DNA from: Diabrotica undecimpunctata
Lineage: Eukaryota > Arthropoda > Insecta > Coleoptera > Chrysomelidae
Length of the DNA: 64,000 bases
Direction: 5' to 3'
NCBI RefSeq assembly: GCF_040954645.1
Contig: NC_092803.1
Span: forward strand, 15,873,230-15,937,229
The notes under the pieces are model-generated. The model saw only the letters and a program-made list of their open reading frames with translations. It was not told the DNA's origin and did not search any database. Positions 44,684 through 55,439 of the stretch are shown in pieces (the stretch's first letter is position 1; the number at the start of each line of letters is the position of its first letter). A program made the position numbers and the translations under genes.

Positions 44684-45290
44684 CTATAGTTCTTTTTTTT
44701 TCCTTGTTGTTTCCAACAGCTGCAGAATCTCTGTCGTCATCCATGTCTTATTCTTACCTTCTTCGTTCTTGATTCTAGAAGAGATTCTATCTTCTCTTCT
44801 GTGCTTTCCGTTATATTATTGATCTCTTTGAGTTTTCTATTAATTGTTTTGCTGACTATTTCTTTTACTTCAATAAATTTCAGTTATCTCATGTCATGTT
44901 TTTTTACAGTTTTTCCGCGTGTTTTCTTTAACTCTTAGTTCTATACACGCCCACTAAAGGATTGTGGTCAGATTGAATATCACGGCCTGGGTAGGTTTTA
45001 AAAATGTTAAGACTATTTTGATATCTTTTGTTAACAAGTATATAGTCTATTTAGTTTGTTATAATAACGTCTTCTCCGTTGTCTCTAGGCGATTTCCACG
45101 TATACAGGCGTCTAGGTGGTAGTTTGTAAAATGTGTTTAGCATGATTAAGTTATGTTCAGCTGCAAAGATACTCATTCGTTTTCCTCGTTGATTTCTCTC
45201 CTAATCCATAAGGACCAAAATGTTGTCCCTCTTTTCCGTTACCTATTTTAGCATTGAAATCTCCCACGACTATAAAGACTTATGGTTTGT

Positions 45291-45725
45291 TTACAAATTA
45301 AAAAATTGACAGCATTAACCGTGAGGCAAGCAAAAAACATGTACGTGTTGAGTACAATATTTTTTATAGCCTTATATAAATATAATTTAAATACATATTT
45401 GTAATATTTGAATTAAAATCTTTTAAATAATTGCAACTAATAACGAAATTAGATTGATTACGATTTAATTGGAATTCATGAAAGAAAATCAATAAGTTAA
45501 TTATATATTTCTATTTAATTCTTTTATTATTGATATTAAAAACACAATGTTAATTTGTGATTGCTGCATAAATAATGATTCTTTTAAATATTTGATATTT
45601 GTAATTGACAAATAATATTGAAGGTTGGTACAAAAAAGTGGTGTTAGTATAATTAGCATATTGTATAATGTATAGCGTATGTATGTATGTATGTATTGCG
45701 TTAACAGGCCTTTTAGACTCATTGC
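45291..45725. other. AT-rich spacer with a short GTAT microsatellite
   Basis: No gene. A GTAT repeat (45678-45694) lies near the right end. Confidence 0.6.
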
Positions 45726-45729
45726 TGGA

Positions 45730-45915
45730 TGGATAATTTCCATCGTTTTCTCTTCTTAGCTATCAGCTTTAAATCTCTGGTTCCCATCTCTCTGACATCT
45801 TCCATCACTTCATCTCTCCATTTCTTTCTTGGTCTTCCTCTCTTTTTTTTGCCCTCAGGTACTCTCCAACCAAAATTCTTGGCTTGTCTATTACAGCAGG
45901 TAGATTGCACAGGAA
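45730..45915 (-). mobile_element. LINE C-terminal fragment
   Basis: The minus strand reads CCNRQAKNFGWRVPEGKKKR, GRPRKKWRDEVMEDVREMG and LKLIAKKRKRWKLSIQQ. This basic GRP(R/K)..W tail is typical of the end of RTE-like ORFs. Confidence 0.7.
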
Positions 45916-46419
45916 TCTAAAAAAAGACAGTGTACAACGAAAGAATAGTATACAGACCACCAATAAATGGTTGGACAAATTAAGGAGCTACACAGATAAA
46001 TTTAAAGCCACATATACAATATACGATTTAGAAAGAGACATGGAGGAGAAAGATATAATTGTCGAAGAGATAATTACAAGAATAAAGGAAACAATTGAAG
46101 CAATACAAGTAGAATTTCAAAGGAGAAAAGAGAAGCATAAAAGCAGTACAATGGTAGAAAAATTTGTCATCAAAATCGCAGGGAACTTGATTCCACATAT
46201 TGGGAACACCGAAGAGCGAATCAAGGTATTCTTGGATGATATCGAATTATATAATGAATTTTTGGAAGAATTAGGAAAGACGCAATTGACGAAATACGTA
46301 TTAAAGGCTAAACTGACCCAGTCGGCGAAATTACGACTGAAAAATTCATATGTCTCGATTAGCGAACTGGTAATAGATATTAAGGACAAATTGATAGCGA
46401 CACAATCGGTACCTGTTTT

Positions 46420-47655
46420 ATCTTCTTTTTAAGTTCCATCTTCTATCGGAGGTTGGAAATCATCATGGCTATGCCGACTCTGTTGACTGCCGCTCTAAAA
46501 AGTTCTGCACTACTGCATTCAAACCATTCCCTTTTAAGCCAGGTCTTTTCATTCAAACCATTCAAACTTTGCATTCAAACCATTCCCTTTTAAGCCATTC
46601 CCTTTTAAGTTTTTAAGCCAGGATATTCTTCGTCTTCCCACATTTCGCTTTCCTCGGATTTTGCCTTGCATAATAAGTTGTAATAATGCGTATTTTTGAA
46701 CTCTCATCACATGTCCTAAGTACTCAAGTTTTCGTCTTTTGATAGTTAATATTATTTCCCATTTCCTATCATTCTAGTTACTTCCACGTTTGACATTCTT
46801 TAAATCCATGATATTCGTAGGATTCTTCTGTAACACCAAAATTCAAAGGCGGCCAACTTATTCAGATGGACTTGTTTTAGTGTCCACGCTTCCAAGCCAT
46901 AAAGAAGAATAGAGAACACGTAACATCGAAGCATTCTCAGGCGTAGTTCTAACCTTATATCCCGACAACAAAGAAACTTTTTAAGTTTAAAAAATGATGC
47001 ACGTGCTATTTCAATGCGTGTCATTTGCATGTGCAGATTTGGTCATGATCATGCATTTAGTTTTCTTTAAATTTATCTTCAGTCCGTACTCATGACAGCG
47101 TTCATTAAGGCGTTGCATTACGTTCTGCAAATCATTGTTGTTATCCGTCATTATAACTGTATCGTCTGCAAGACGTAAGTTATTCAAAACTTCTCCATTG
47201 ATAGATATACCTTCTATTGAGTCTGAGAGCGCTTTTTGAAATACCGCTTCACTGTAGACATTGAAAAGTAGTGGGGATAGCACGCAACCCTGGCGGACTT
47301 CTCTCTGTATTTTGATATTTTGGGTGTACTGGTTGTCAACTCTTACTTTGGCAGTTTGATTCCAATATAAGTTAGATATAATTTTCATATCATGACTGTC
47401 AATATTTTTGCTTTTTAATATATCTACAAGCTTTTTATGTTGAACCTTATCAAATGCCTTTTCAAAGTCTACAAAATATAAGTACATGTCCTGATTCATG
47501 TCCATGCATCTCTGAGCCAGCACATTCAAGCCGAACAAAGCATTTCTTGTAACCATTTCTAAAGTCAAATTGTGTTTCACCAATTTCATATTCAAAAGTG
47601 TGCCTGTTTTATCGGCCGAGATAAACTCAGCCAAACAAGCAAATAGGCCCATAGA
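46420..47655 (-). mobile_element. 5'-truncated LINE inside the gag fragment
   Basis: Minus-strand order: FGLNVLAQRCMDMNQDMYLY, motif A FVDFEKAFDKVQHKKL, NIKIQREVRQGCVLSPLLFN, LNNLRLADDTVIMTDNNNDL (motif C LADD), LLRCYVFSILLYGLEAWTLK and AAFEFWCYRRILRISWI. The end is damaged by a local duplication (46514-46625). It closes with MMISNLR, a stop and GGAACTTAAAAAGAAGA. It is inactive. Confidence 0.85.
46514..46625. repeat. Local slippage duplication (CATTCAAACCATTCCCTTTTAAG-type)
   Basis: The phrase CATTCAAACCATTCCC recurs at about 46518 and 46573. A shorter CATTCAAACCATTC and extra TTCCCTTTTAAG units lie between and after. This is a tandem expansion within the C-terminal part of the LINE. Confidence 0.8.
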
Positions 47656-47869
47656 AAAATTCTGAGGAGCTAATGGAAAAACTAACGATTGCACAAGCCG
47701 ATGTCAACAGTAAGTCAGAAGCAGTGTTATCAAAAGTAAATAAAAAAATTGCTATAAGCATATTTAATAATGGACTTAGGGAAGAAAAAATAAAAACAAT
47801 ATTAAAGGCAAGAGAAGTCAAAACTTTAGCAAAGGCAATCTCTATGGCAAAAGCTTCTTTCCCATGATT

Positions 47870-48545
47870 TCAATCTGTTCTGTATGGTTTTGTTCATAGT
47901 CCATGTCTCGGCAACGTATAGTTTGTGGATCAAATTATAGATTTGCATACTCTTATTTTTGTATAATGAGATATATCTTTGTTCTTAATTATTTTGTTCA
48001 CGGCCCTAGTACATATGTTGCAGTTGGTCAGTCTCAGGTTGATTCCAGTTTCTTCCTTATATGTCTGTTCAATAAGGGTACCTTAGTATATTCATTCACC
48101 CACCTTCTCAAAACAAAAACAAAAATCAGAGTTGGTAGGACTAAATACGAAATCCACATAATGGTTTTATTGAAAAAGCGTATCAGAGAAGATTACTGGA
48201 ATAAAATATTATAAAACGGTAACATCGAGGACAGCTGGGAAAAAGTCAAAAATAACAGAATTAACGCAGCAACAGAATCACTTGGAGAGAGGAAACTGAC
48301 GAACACTAACATATTAAAAAAGTAAACTCAATGGTTTAGAGAGGAACTGAAGACAAAATGTGAAGAAAAGGAAAAAGTCTTTTTACAATACGGAAAAAGC
48401 AAATTCAATAGGCATATAATCACTTTAAACGAATTAGAAATGAAACGAATACTTTACTAAGACAAATAAAAAAGGAACACTGGCAGATCTTCTCAAAACG
48501 TATGGAACACGATTTCTACGGAACACAAAAAGCAATATGAAGAAT
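47870..48545. mobile_element. Two short RTE-like LINE scraps in opposite orientation
   Basis: The minus strand at 48060-47880 gives TGINLRLTNCNICTRAVNKI and SHYTKIRVCKSII, an RT C-terminal region. The plus strand at 48320-48540 gives WFREELKTKCEEKEKVFLQY and IKKEHWQIFSKRMEHDFYGT, an endonuclease-RT linker. Both are decayed, with no boundaries visible. Confidence 0.5.
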
Positions 48546-48547
48546 GA

Positions 48548-49835
48548 TCAGAGCATCCGAGAAGAAAGAAAAAAAAAATTTTTCACGCGCAATACCGATG
48601 GTTTTAATATTATAATATATGTTATAAATATCTTGAAGATATGAAAACTTTTATCGAGAAAGAGCTCCGAAATAAAAAAAAATGTTTTAAAAATCCTATT
48701 GTTTATAACTTCGTCGCAAACTTTGACCGGTTGTGTCTCAGGAACCACTTCTTGTAATTCAACTGTTTTTTTTATCTTCTTGATAAAAAAATAAGAAACT
48801 TCTTGTCGAGTCTTTTTCAACGCCATTTCGTGAATTCAATTTAAGCTAATAGTTACCTAGATATTCTATTTGAAGAGTACAGGGAAAAAATGAGGTATGT
48901 TAGAAATAACACATTCTGATATAAGGCGATTTTAATACTTCAAAACGGCACAAAGATTATAGTCTTGTCATTTACATTGATCAAGGTATTACCAGAGTTT
49001 AAATATAAGGTTTGAGTTGAATTGCAAAAATATGAATTATTCTACTTTCTTTATTTAAGTAAAAAAGGAGTTATGTAAAGAAAAGTAGTAACAACGTTGA
49101 TACAAAAATGCATTTTATTTCAGAAAACAAATAACGATTATTATAAAAATAATGTTTATCTAAAAGAACAATTTCATAGCGTCTATACGAGATTTGGTTA
49201 TAATGGGTCTCTAGACTATTGATGCGGAAGTTCATCAAAATAAGGTTGGGCATCTAAACCACAATTTTTTTTAGATGATGCAGGTCTGCATAGATGGTCT
49301 GCAGAAGTGCTAAAAAAATAACAAAAGTAAGCTTTATAATACTAATTAATCAGCATTTAATTTATTTGTTTTCTCCAAAGATTTCGCTAATAGACACTGC
49401 TTTTTAAGACTTTTAATTTTTGCTAAATATTCATTACAAGAACTACACGTATCGGTCCTTGGAAAATCAAAGGAAATATTAAATTCAGTTGAAAAAACAC
49501 TTCTATATGTTTAGTATGAAGAACGCATGTCTGTAAATTTTTCTACGTACATTGTATACATTTTGTTAATATTTAAATCCTAGATAAGTATAATTTCGAC
49601 GAGTCTTTCAAACTATAATGACTTTTTCTGCCCCTGAAAGACCCTATATGCTGCATTATACAGTTTTTTGTTTCCATAGAATTTGATGATGATGGTTTCC
49701 ATGTCGTGCTCTAGTATCTTTTGAAGCTTGACCTCTCAATTTAGTGACTTTAACTTTTAACTTTTTGTAAGTAGAACTTTTAACTTTTTGACGTGACAAC
49801 GTCTTAAATTAGGTTGTGGCTCGGAGTCACTCATG
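48548..49835. other. Unassigned sequence
   Basis: A 92-codon minus-strand frame (48826-48548, starts MALKKTRQEVSYFFIKKIKK) has no match I recognise and lies in AT-rich repetitive-looking sequence. I do not call it a gene. The rest shows nothing supported. Confidence 0.5.
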
Positions 49836-49837
49836 AA

Positions 49838-50150
49838 AAACTGTAACGCCCGCTCACGTCTGTTACGATGAGTCACCGAACGAGAGAGAGGCCCGCCGGA
49901 CCGGCGAATGCCTTGCGTCTCTCTCCCACTCAAACATGATCGGTCCGCTGCGCGCGCAGCACTAGAGAATTAGGCGCGTTGAATCGGTGCGTGCTTGTGT
50001 CTCTGTCTTTCTCGAGCGTTCTTGGCGTTGGAAAACCGAGAAAGCGTCATAAGACAAGTTCACACGTGTGGTTAAAGTATCGTCAGCTGTGTCTGTAGTG
50101 AAAATGTGGAGTGCTTAGATTCGTCATTTACAACAATAAAGGTAAATAAT
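49838..50150 (+). promoter_or_regulatory. Isolated GC-rich island, possible promoter/5' exon
   Basis: It stands out sharply from AT-rich flanks and is CpG-rich (GCCCGCCGGACCGGCGAA, GCTGCGCGCGCAGC). It contains a perfect CGCCGG/CCGGCG hairpin at 49892-49904, flanked outside by GAGAGAG and CTCTCTC arms. It ends ACAACAATAAAG|GTAAATAA, which looks like a splice donor at 50140. It could be the first exon of a plus-strand gene or the structured end of a transposon. No coding frame supports either. Confidence 0.4.
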
Positions 50151-50459
50151 TGTACACTAATATTTCATTATCGTAAACTATGATTGATTGATTAATTGTT
50201 AGATTGACACAAAAGTTGAGAAACTGAGTTTATAGGTTATGTCATACTATTGACAAATGTTGATAGTGTTAAGTAAATTATTAGTTTAAATCACTCTGCA
50301 ATCAATCGTAATTCAGTCGATTGAGAAGAAACAGCGCGTATTGCTAGTCAAACATTTCAAAACATACAATGTTTTAGTAAACAAAATATATTTCTATAGT
50401 TAAAATTTGTGCAATTCTTATTTTCATTCAATTCCTTGTTCCTATTGTGCAATTTAATA

Positions 50460-50900
50460 ATATTCATATCAATAAATATTCTATCGAGAAAAAGACGTTG
50501 TCACGTAAAATCTTTGCCCGTAAAACCGACTTTACAGGCAACCGATTTTTTTTCCCAATTGCATGGAATGCCAAAAAGGCAACCTGACATACTGGAACTT
50601 CTTGTGTTTCGTAATTTGCATTATAATGGATTCTATAACTAAATGCGGCATTTTGAAAACGTGCAGAGTCCTCTGATACTCGTGGTCTTCGTTGCTGTAC
50701 AATTTGTACAGTAGTTAATCCGCATAAGTATATATTTTGGATATCTGTGGACTCCATGAGGTTAAACTTTCTAATAATTTGAATTCTTGCTTGTTCCAGT
50801 ATTTGTAAAAAACAATTAAACCTAACGCACTTACAATCCGGTCCTATTACATGGCTTTGTCTATTTAATTTTTTATTTACTTCATATTCGTTTATATTTT
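50460..50900 (-). pseudogene. Fragment of an uncharacterised insect transposon-like protein
   Basis: The minus strand reads VIGPDCKCVRFNCF, ARIQIIRKFNLMESTDIQNI, YLCGLTTVQIVQQRRPRVSE, FSYRIHYNANYETQEVPVCQ and VAFLAFHAIGKK. The Cys-rich start ('C.C...CF'), the 'FN.L.S.D.QN.YL.GL' block and 'VC..AF...H.I' resemble a family repeated in many insect genomes, whose function I do not know. The downstream catalytic region, if any, is missing. Confidence 0.5.
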
Positions 50901-50967
50901 TTACGTTTCTATTGTATTATTTTCTCGTGTGTCCATAACATCACATTTCATAAATTCCTCACTCTCA

Positions 50968-51389
50968 CTAGACATACTTACAACTTGATAACTCTCCTTT
51001 CAGGTTCAGCAAACGAACATACATAACCTCTAAACACCTCTGAACCACGTACAAAGTAAATGTATTATATATAACCGCTCCGTCGGCGTCGGTCACATTG
51101 ACATCCCTCATTTTTTCCCTGTAGCGCTCGGACATGCGTCCTTTTTTACTCTGTATAACAAATATAAAAATATGCGTTACATCCTGACATCCCTCTTTCA
51201 TCAATGTGAATTTTTTACATGAAATGGTCTCCAGTTTGTGCCACTATATGGTCTAATTATCTCATTTTCGCCCGTTCCGATTTCAATTCCATAAAGTACG
51301 TATAGTTTAAGTGCGTTTTTATAAGTAAAAAATTGGCAAACTTTTATATGGTGGTAGTTTTTGTTGGGCAAGATTTTAAATAAATTCAA
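50968..51389 (-). other. Two short unassigned frames
   Basis: Minus-strand frames of 62 and 78 codons (the second starts MMKEGCQDVTHIFIFVIQSK). They are not recognised. They lie just upstream, in the minus reading, of the fragment at 50460-50900 and may belong to the same element. Confidence 0.3.
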
Positions 51390-52550
51390 TTAAAAAAATA
51401 GATATGCAAAACTATTATGCGAAATTTCTTAAATCGATTTTAATGGAATCTGGTGGGCTATTTTAATATTTAATGAAGATTTTCCAGACGAATTATGAAG
51501 GTCTTAGGTGCAATCTAAATGGTTCAAAATCATTGAATAAAAAAATATAGAATATTTCAAAATATTGAAATCGAAAATTCAATTGTCTCTATTTTATTTC
51601 ATTAACTTTTTTCAATATAAACTGCTTTTCCTGCCTTATAAGCAAGGAAAGTAGAAAAATCGGTGTTTTTAGTAATGTTTAAATAGTCGTTTTTTTACAA
51701 ATCCGCCCTGGTTCTATTAGGAATATAATGGTTATTGGTTATTGTTTGTACTTTTAGTCGTTTTTATTCTCTTGAACTCCCCTCCCAATTTGATACTACA
51801 CCCTAGTCATGCCCGTGTAAGAGGATGAAGTAATTTTTAGTTTTTCTACATTAAAAAGTCCTCTATTAAGACCGTTGTAATCTTTTACTGTAAAAACTCT
51901 ATTATGCATTTCCAAATTGAGTATGTTCTCAATGAAGCCTTAAAGACTTGGATAAATATATTGAAAAGTATTATGATAAAATATCTTTATTTCTGTTTGT
52001 TGGCCAAAGCAGCGAAAACATTATTTTAACATAAAAAAATGACAAAAATATTCCATTGTACTTTTGCACACTATCACTTTTCCGTATGTATATTAGCATA
52101 CATGAATATTACAATTCTTTAGTAATTGTATTCAAATGTGCTATATTATTTTTGCGTCAAAAAGAAAAATTTTATTCTGTTCTTATTTTTATAAGACATA
52201 ATAGTAGTTTCTATTAAAATCAAATACAGTAATATTGATTTAATATTGTTAATGTAGGAGGATAATTATCTTTAAAATTAAAATTGCTGGCAGATTTTTA
52301 AGTCATCTAAGATTTTGCGATGCCATTGTACTCATGAGCAACAATACAGAAGAACTACTGTACATGCTAAAGGGGCTTAACCCTGTCTGCCCAATTTTTT
52401 TTAACAGCAAAAAAAATTTCTACTGCTATATACTTCCAGGATAGGATCAAATTAAAATATTTTTGAAGATTTTTTTTAATTCTGTATTTTCTTTGTTTTA
52501 ACAGGGTTTGTGACTCTCAAGTTACAATGAGAAAAAATCAGTTTTATGAA
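51390..52550. other. Unassigned AT-rich sequence
   Basis: A short RT-like phrase (about 52290-52380, AGRFLSHLRFCDAIVLMSNN) suggests a LINE motif C scrap with YADD changed to FCDA. Otherwise nothing is supported. Confidence 0.45.
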
Positions 52551-52559
52551 AGTCCACAA

Positions 52560-54067
52560 AACAATTAGAATTAGGCGTAAAGCACAAATTTGCATTACAT
52601 TTTTCACATATTACTTATGACGTTTAGGCATCCTGGTTTCTTGCAACGACCGCGCTGTTCTGAAAATTTAGACCAATGGCCTATTCCATCTTTGTCTCAT
52701 CTTTGAATTTGACTTGTAGGATACGTAGCTACAAACGAACTCAGTAAATTCACCCACTTGTTGTCGTACCATTTGACTACTCGAAGGGTTCTTCTTTCTT
52801 GTAGACAAGTTCTTCGAAACTCCCCCTTCCTTTCTTTTTCATGTCTTTGTCGGTAGATAAATTACGTCCTTTTAATCTAATTTATATTTAAATGGGAATA
52901 AGCCACAATTAAAGGTTAAAATACGTTTATTGACGTTTCAATTTCCACTTCGGAAATCGTTCTCAAAATACAAACATTAGTAAATTAAACAAATTTTGTT
53001 TAATTTACTAATGTTTGTATTTTAAGAACGATTTCCGAAGTGGAAATTGAAACGTCAATAAACGTATTTTAACCTTTAATTGTGGCTTATTCCCATTTAA
53101 ATATAAATTAATTTAAAATGCCACAAGAAAATAGCTTCAGAACAATATTAAGAAGTCCTTTTAATCTGTTATAACGCACCGTACCTACAGATGGAATACC
53201 CAACTTGTCCAGTCCAATTTGCAATTACATACTTGTAAACCAGTTATTAAAATTTATCTTATGGTAAGGCTTTCTTCGAATAATTGTGGCCAACCGAAGA
53301 ACCACATTTCCAATGACTCCAACATTTGGTAAATATTCTGGATTCTCTTCTTTACCAGTATACAGTTCAAAATTATATACAATTTCGTTGGTATCGCATA
53401 GGAGAAACGCTTTGTAGCCCCACTTTTTTGGTTTGTTTTGTATATACATTTTTAGACTGTTTTCCTATGAAATGAATAACTTATTTATCCACTGATAGTT
53501 TTTCTTTCATTGGAATTTTCCGAAAATTTGCTATAACTGGTTCTAAAAGCGGTTTGATTTTATACAGCTATATTCGGGAATTATCTGACTAACTATTGTC
53601 ATTGAAATAGATATTGTTTTTATTTGTTCAGAGCGATTCCGACTCATAATTTCTGCAACAACTGAAATTCGAGTAGACGCTTTCCAGTACCTTCTAGTTG
53701 AAAGCAAACTATACACTGACATAAACAAACATACAACGAAAAAAAACTGTTCTATTTCGTTCTTGTCCACAATTAAAGATTTTTCGGTGTTCCTTTGGGT
53801 AGAGTACAAATTTGTTTGATAAACGATATTGTCCAAAATATTGTCATCTATCAGCATTCTAAAATACTTGATAGAGGTATACGGATTTTCAGGTCCTGGC
53901 GGTAAACTACCTTTCCAATGTTGAATTGGCTGTACAGAACGACTAGTAATTTGTTTCCATGTGATATTTTGATGATTGGGTACGTCATTTTCGTCGTCAT
54001 TGTCATCCTCTTTTTCATTATAATCTGTCTGGTGCTTTTTTACTTCTGTTGCGGCTACATTTGGCAC
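52560..54067 (-). pseudogene. piggyBac-type transposase, split by a foldback insertion
   Basis: In order: an acidic N-terminal part (EKEDDNDDENDV), then the DDE-domain entry TSIKYFRMLIDDNILDNIVY, QTNLYSTQRN, VDKNEIEQFF and LLSTRRYWKASTRISVVAEI with MSRNR. It continues with LEPVIANFRKIPMKEKLSVD, MYIQNKPKKWGYKAFLLCDT, NFELYTGKE, GVIGNVVLRLATII and NFNNWFTSM, then LDKLGIPSVGTVRYNRLKG. After the 52879-53154 insertion it ends with the basic and Cys-rich C-terminus (CEKCNANLCFTP). This matches piggyBac/PGBD order. Stops and frameshifts are present, including loss of the residue after 'SVD'. No terminal repeats were identified. Confidence 0.85.
52879..53154. mobile_element. Foldback element with 13-bp target duplication
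   Basis: Two near-perfect inverted arms of about 115 bp (52879-52993 and 52995-53110) are followed by a 44-base unpaired tail (ending AGCTTCAGAACAATATTAAGA). GTCCTTTTAATCT occurs on both sides (52866-52878 and 53155-53167) as a target-site duplication. Each arm contains ATTTCC-GAAGT-GGAAAT followed by TGAAACGTC, a small hairpin with a GAAA after it. No coding sequence. Confidence 0.9.
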
Positions 54068-54339
54068 ACATATATGCTTCGAAATGGATAAAACTTCACT
54101 TCCACAAGTCTTTAGCGTACCATGACATTTCTCGGTTTTCTCTTAGAGACACACCCAACTCACTATATCTCATTTGGTTTTCCGGTGTTTTCTGTACTGA
54201 TATCCGTCTAGAACTGCAGAAGAATTTCTTTTTGTTGCTTCTGTAATCTCGAATTTAGACCTATTACTCGTTAAAATTAAAAACTACTTCAGTTAGAGGC
54301 ATCGGTTTCTTTGTTCATAAAAACCACACGAACAAAATA

Positions 54340-54500
54340 ATAAACATCCAAAGTATATCATCTAGAGTAGTATATCTTATTCCAAAGCTGAACAGTATAT
54401 ATCAACTCAAAATCATCCATCAAAGTATATGCTCCAACAACAGACCATACAGACGAAGAAATCGAAATGTTTTATGGCGATATATCTACTGCGCTTAAAA
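54340..54500 (+). mobile_element. RTE-like endonuclease scrap
   Basis: Frames read SSRVVYLIPKLNSIYQLKII and, after a frameshift, YAPTTDHTDEEIEMFYGDIS. This is the 'VYAPT.D..DEE...FY..L' block of LINE endonucleases. Nothing else of the element is recognisable here. Confidence 0.6.
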
Positions 54501-54504
54501 AATA

Positions 54505-55073
54505 TTTTTTAAAACCTATTTCAGGAAATTATTATGTTCGATTTATATAACTAAAAAATAAGATGTTGCAAAATTGGACCGACAATATTTGTTAGGTAAC
54601 TCACGAAAGGAAGTTCATTCTCACGACTTTTTTAACTTCTTTTATTGTTATTTACTGAATATTTCAGTTGAAAACATCGTACGGAAAAGCCTCTATTTCT
54701 TAACAATTTATTTACCTGAAAATCTACTCTTTTATCTTATCTGCAAGTGCCCCCTTTGTCTTGTCCGCAAAGGCTCCGTCCGTAATTGTCCCCTATTCCA
54801 TTGAAATATCTAAGAAATCAATTTAATATACTTAAATAAACGTTTACTACCTTCATCTTTAAGTAAATAATAAATACATATATTATTTATCGTTTTAATA
54901 TAGAAAACATGAAGTTTAATTGATTTTTGACGACAATAAAATCCGTACAGATGACCTGATTTTAGTATGTATCAGGAATATGTTTAAAGACATAACAAAA
55001 AAACGTGTTGCGTTTAGTAATATAATCTGTAAATATGCCTGTATATTTGTCCACAACTTGTACCTCTTTACAG
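54505..55073. other. Upstream of the receptor exon, unassigned
   Basis: A frame open from 54920 leads into the receptor exon, and ATG codons at 54920 and 54980 are possible starts. The sequence before 55074 does not look receptor-like, and a CTCTTTACAG acceptor at 55064-55073 suggests an upstream coding exon that I could not find. Confidence 0.4.
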
Positions 55074-55388
55074 GTGGTACACTTTACGAAGTACAAATCC
55101 AGAACAACACAGTAAAGTACTACAGACCCAGTTCCACTGGCTTATGGTTTGTCAGAATAGTTATTTTCGAAGTATTGTTTTTACGAGACATTATACCAAG
55201 AATGAGACAAGTTCTAAGGGTATTAAACAATCTCTTTATTGTGTTTATGTTATGTACTCTATCGACACAAATAATGAGTATGTACAGGGTGTTTCTGTAC
55301 ATGAGAAATGGGAAGAGTTTTGTTAAGATACTTAATAATGTTATAAAAATTTGGAAGAACCTCCAAGTCGATAACAACATGTTCCAAG
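55074..55388 (+). CDS. Probable gustatory receptor, N-terminal exon
   Basis: It encodes GTLYEVQIQNNTVKYYRPSS, TGLWFVRIVIFEVLFLR, VLRVLNNLFIVFMLCTLSTQ (hydrophobic, membrane-spanning) and MYRVFLYMRNGKSFVKILNN, ending WKNLQVDNNMFQ. A short hydrophilic start, two hydrophobic spans and an 'Y..R....K.V.ILN' loop are typical of the N-terminal half of insect gustatory receptors. The donor is TTCCAAG|GTAAAAAC at 55388/55389. Its phase 1 end joins the exon at 63420 to give MFQ-D-IFLKRKIY with no frame loss. Such receptors are ligand-gated cation channels in chemosensory neurons. The 5' boundary is uncertain, and an odorant-receptor relative cannot be excluded. Confidence 0.6.
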
Positions 55389-55439
55389 GTAAAAACTGTG
55401 TTACCTATATACCTATGATAGCTTCTCTCATCTAGTATT

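Larger units (their letters stand above)
35595..45290 (-). mobile_element. One minus-strand LINE broken into four pieces by three insertions
   Basis: Reading 5' to 3' on the minus strand: endonuclease and linker at 45290-44690 (VVGDFNAKIGNGKEGQHFG, YKLPPRRLYTWKSPRDN, DIQSDHNPLVGVY); linker and palm entry at 41800-41426 (VSKLVNDDGEVIVDKE, EEGRARGPDGVQSEFLKL, FNNIYDTGNI); RT at 38407-37685 (LKLFLKIIHRRIYKLCEERI, QILRGIRQGCMLSPILFNLY, RYADDTVIFADS); C-terminus at 36145-35595 (LLRCYIFSILYYGVKSWTLT, EAFEMWLYRRILKIS), ending near an AAG-type tail. Intervening blocks are a Penelope-like element, a TIR transposon and another LINE. A segment between IYDTGN and SLISHTLK is deleted. It is inactive. Confidence 0.85.
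45905..47870 (+). pseudogene. Gypsy-type gag, interrupted by a LINE
   Basis: The left piece (to 46432) has KFVIKIAGNLIPHIGNTEER, IKVFLDDIELYNEFLEELGK and LTQSAKLRLKNSYVSISELV. The right piece (from about 47655) continues ELMEKLTIAQADVNSKSEAV, LSKVNKKIAISIFNNGLREE and KIKTILKAREVKTLAKAI. The capsid-like layout ('F..GL.......V.AR...TL.EAI..A') resembles Gypsy/mdg4-type gag. No protease, RT or LTR is seen nearby. It is split by the minus-strand LINE at 46420-47655. Confidence 0.6.

Noticed and set aside
48548..48826. 92-codon minus-strand frame starting MALKKTRQEV
   Set aside because: No known family, low-complexity C-terminal half, no neighbours to support it.
49838..50150. GC-rich island considered as rRNA or tRNA
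   Set aside because: I see no tRNA cloverleaf, A/B-box pair or rRNA core sequence in it.
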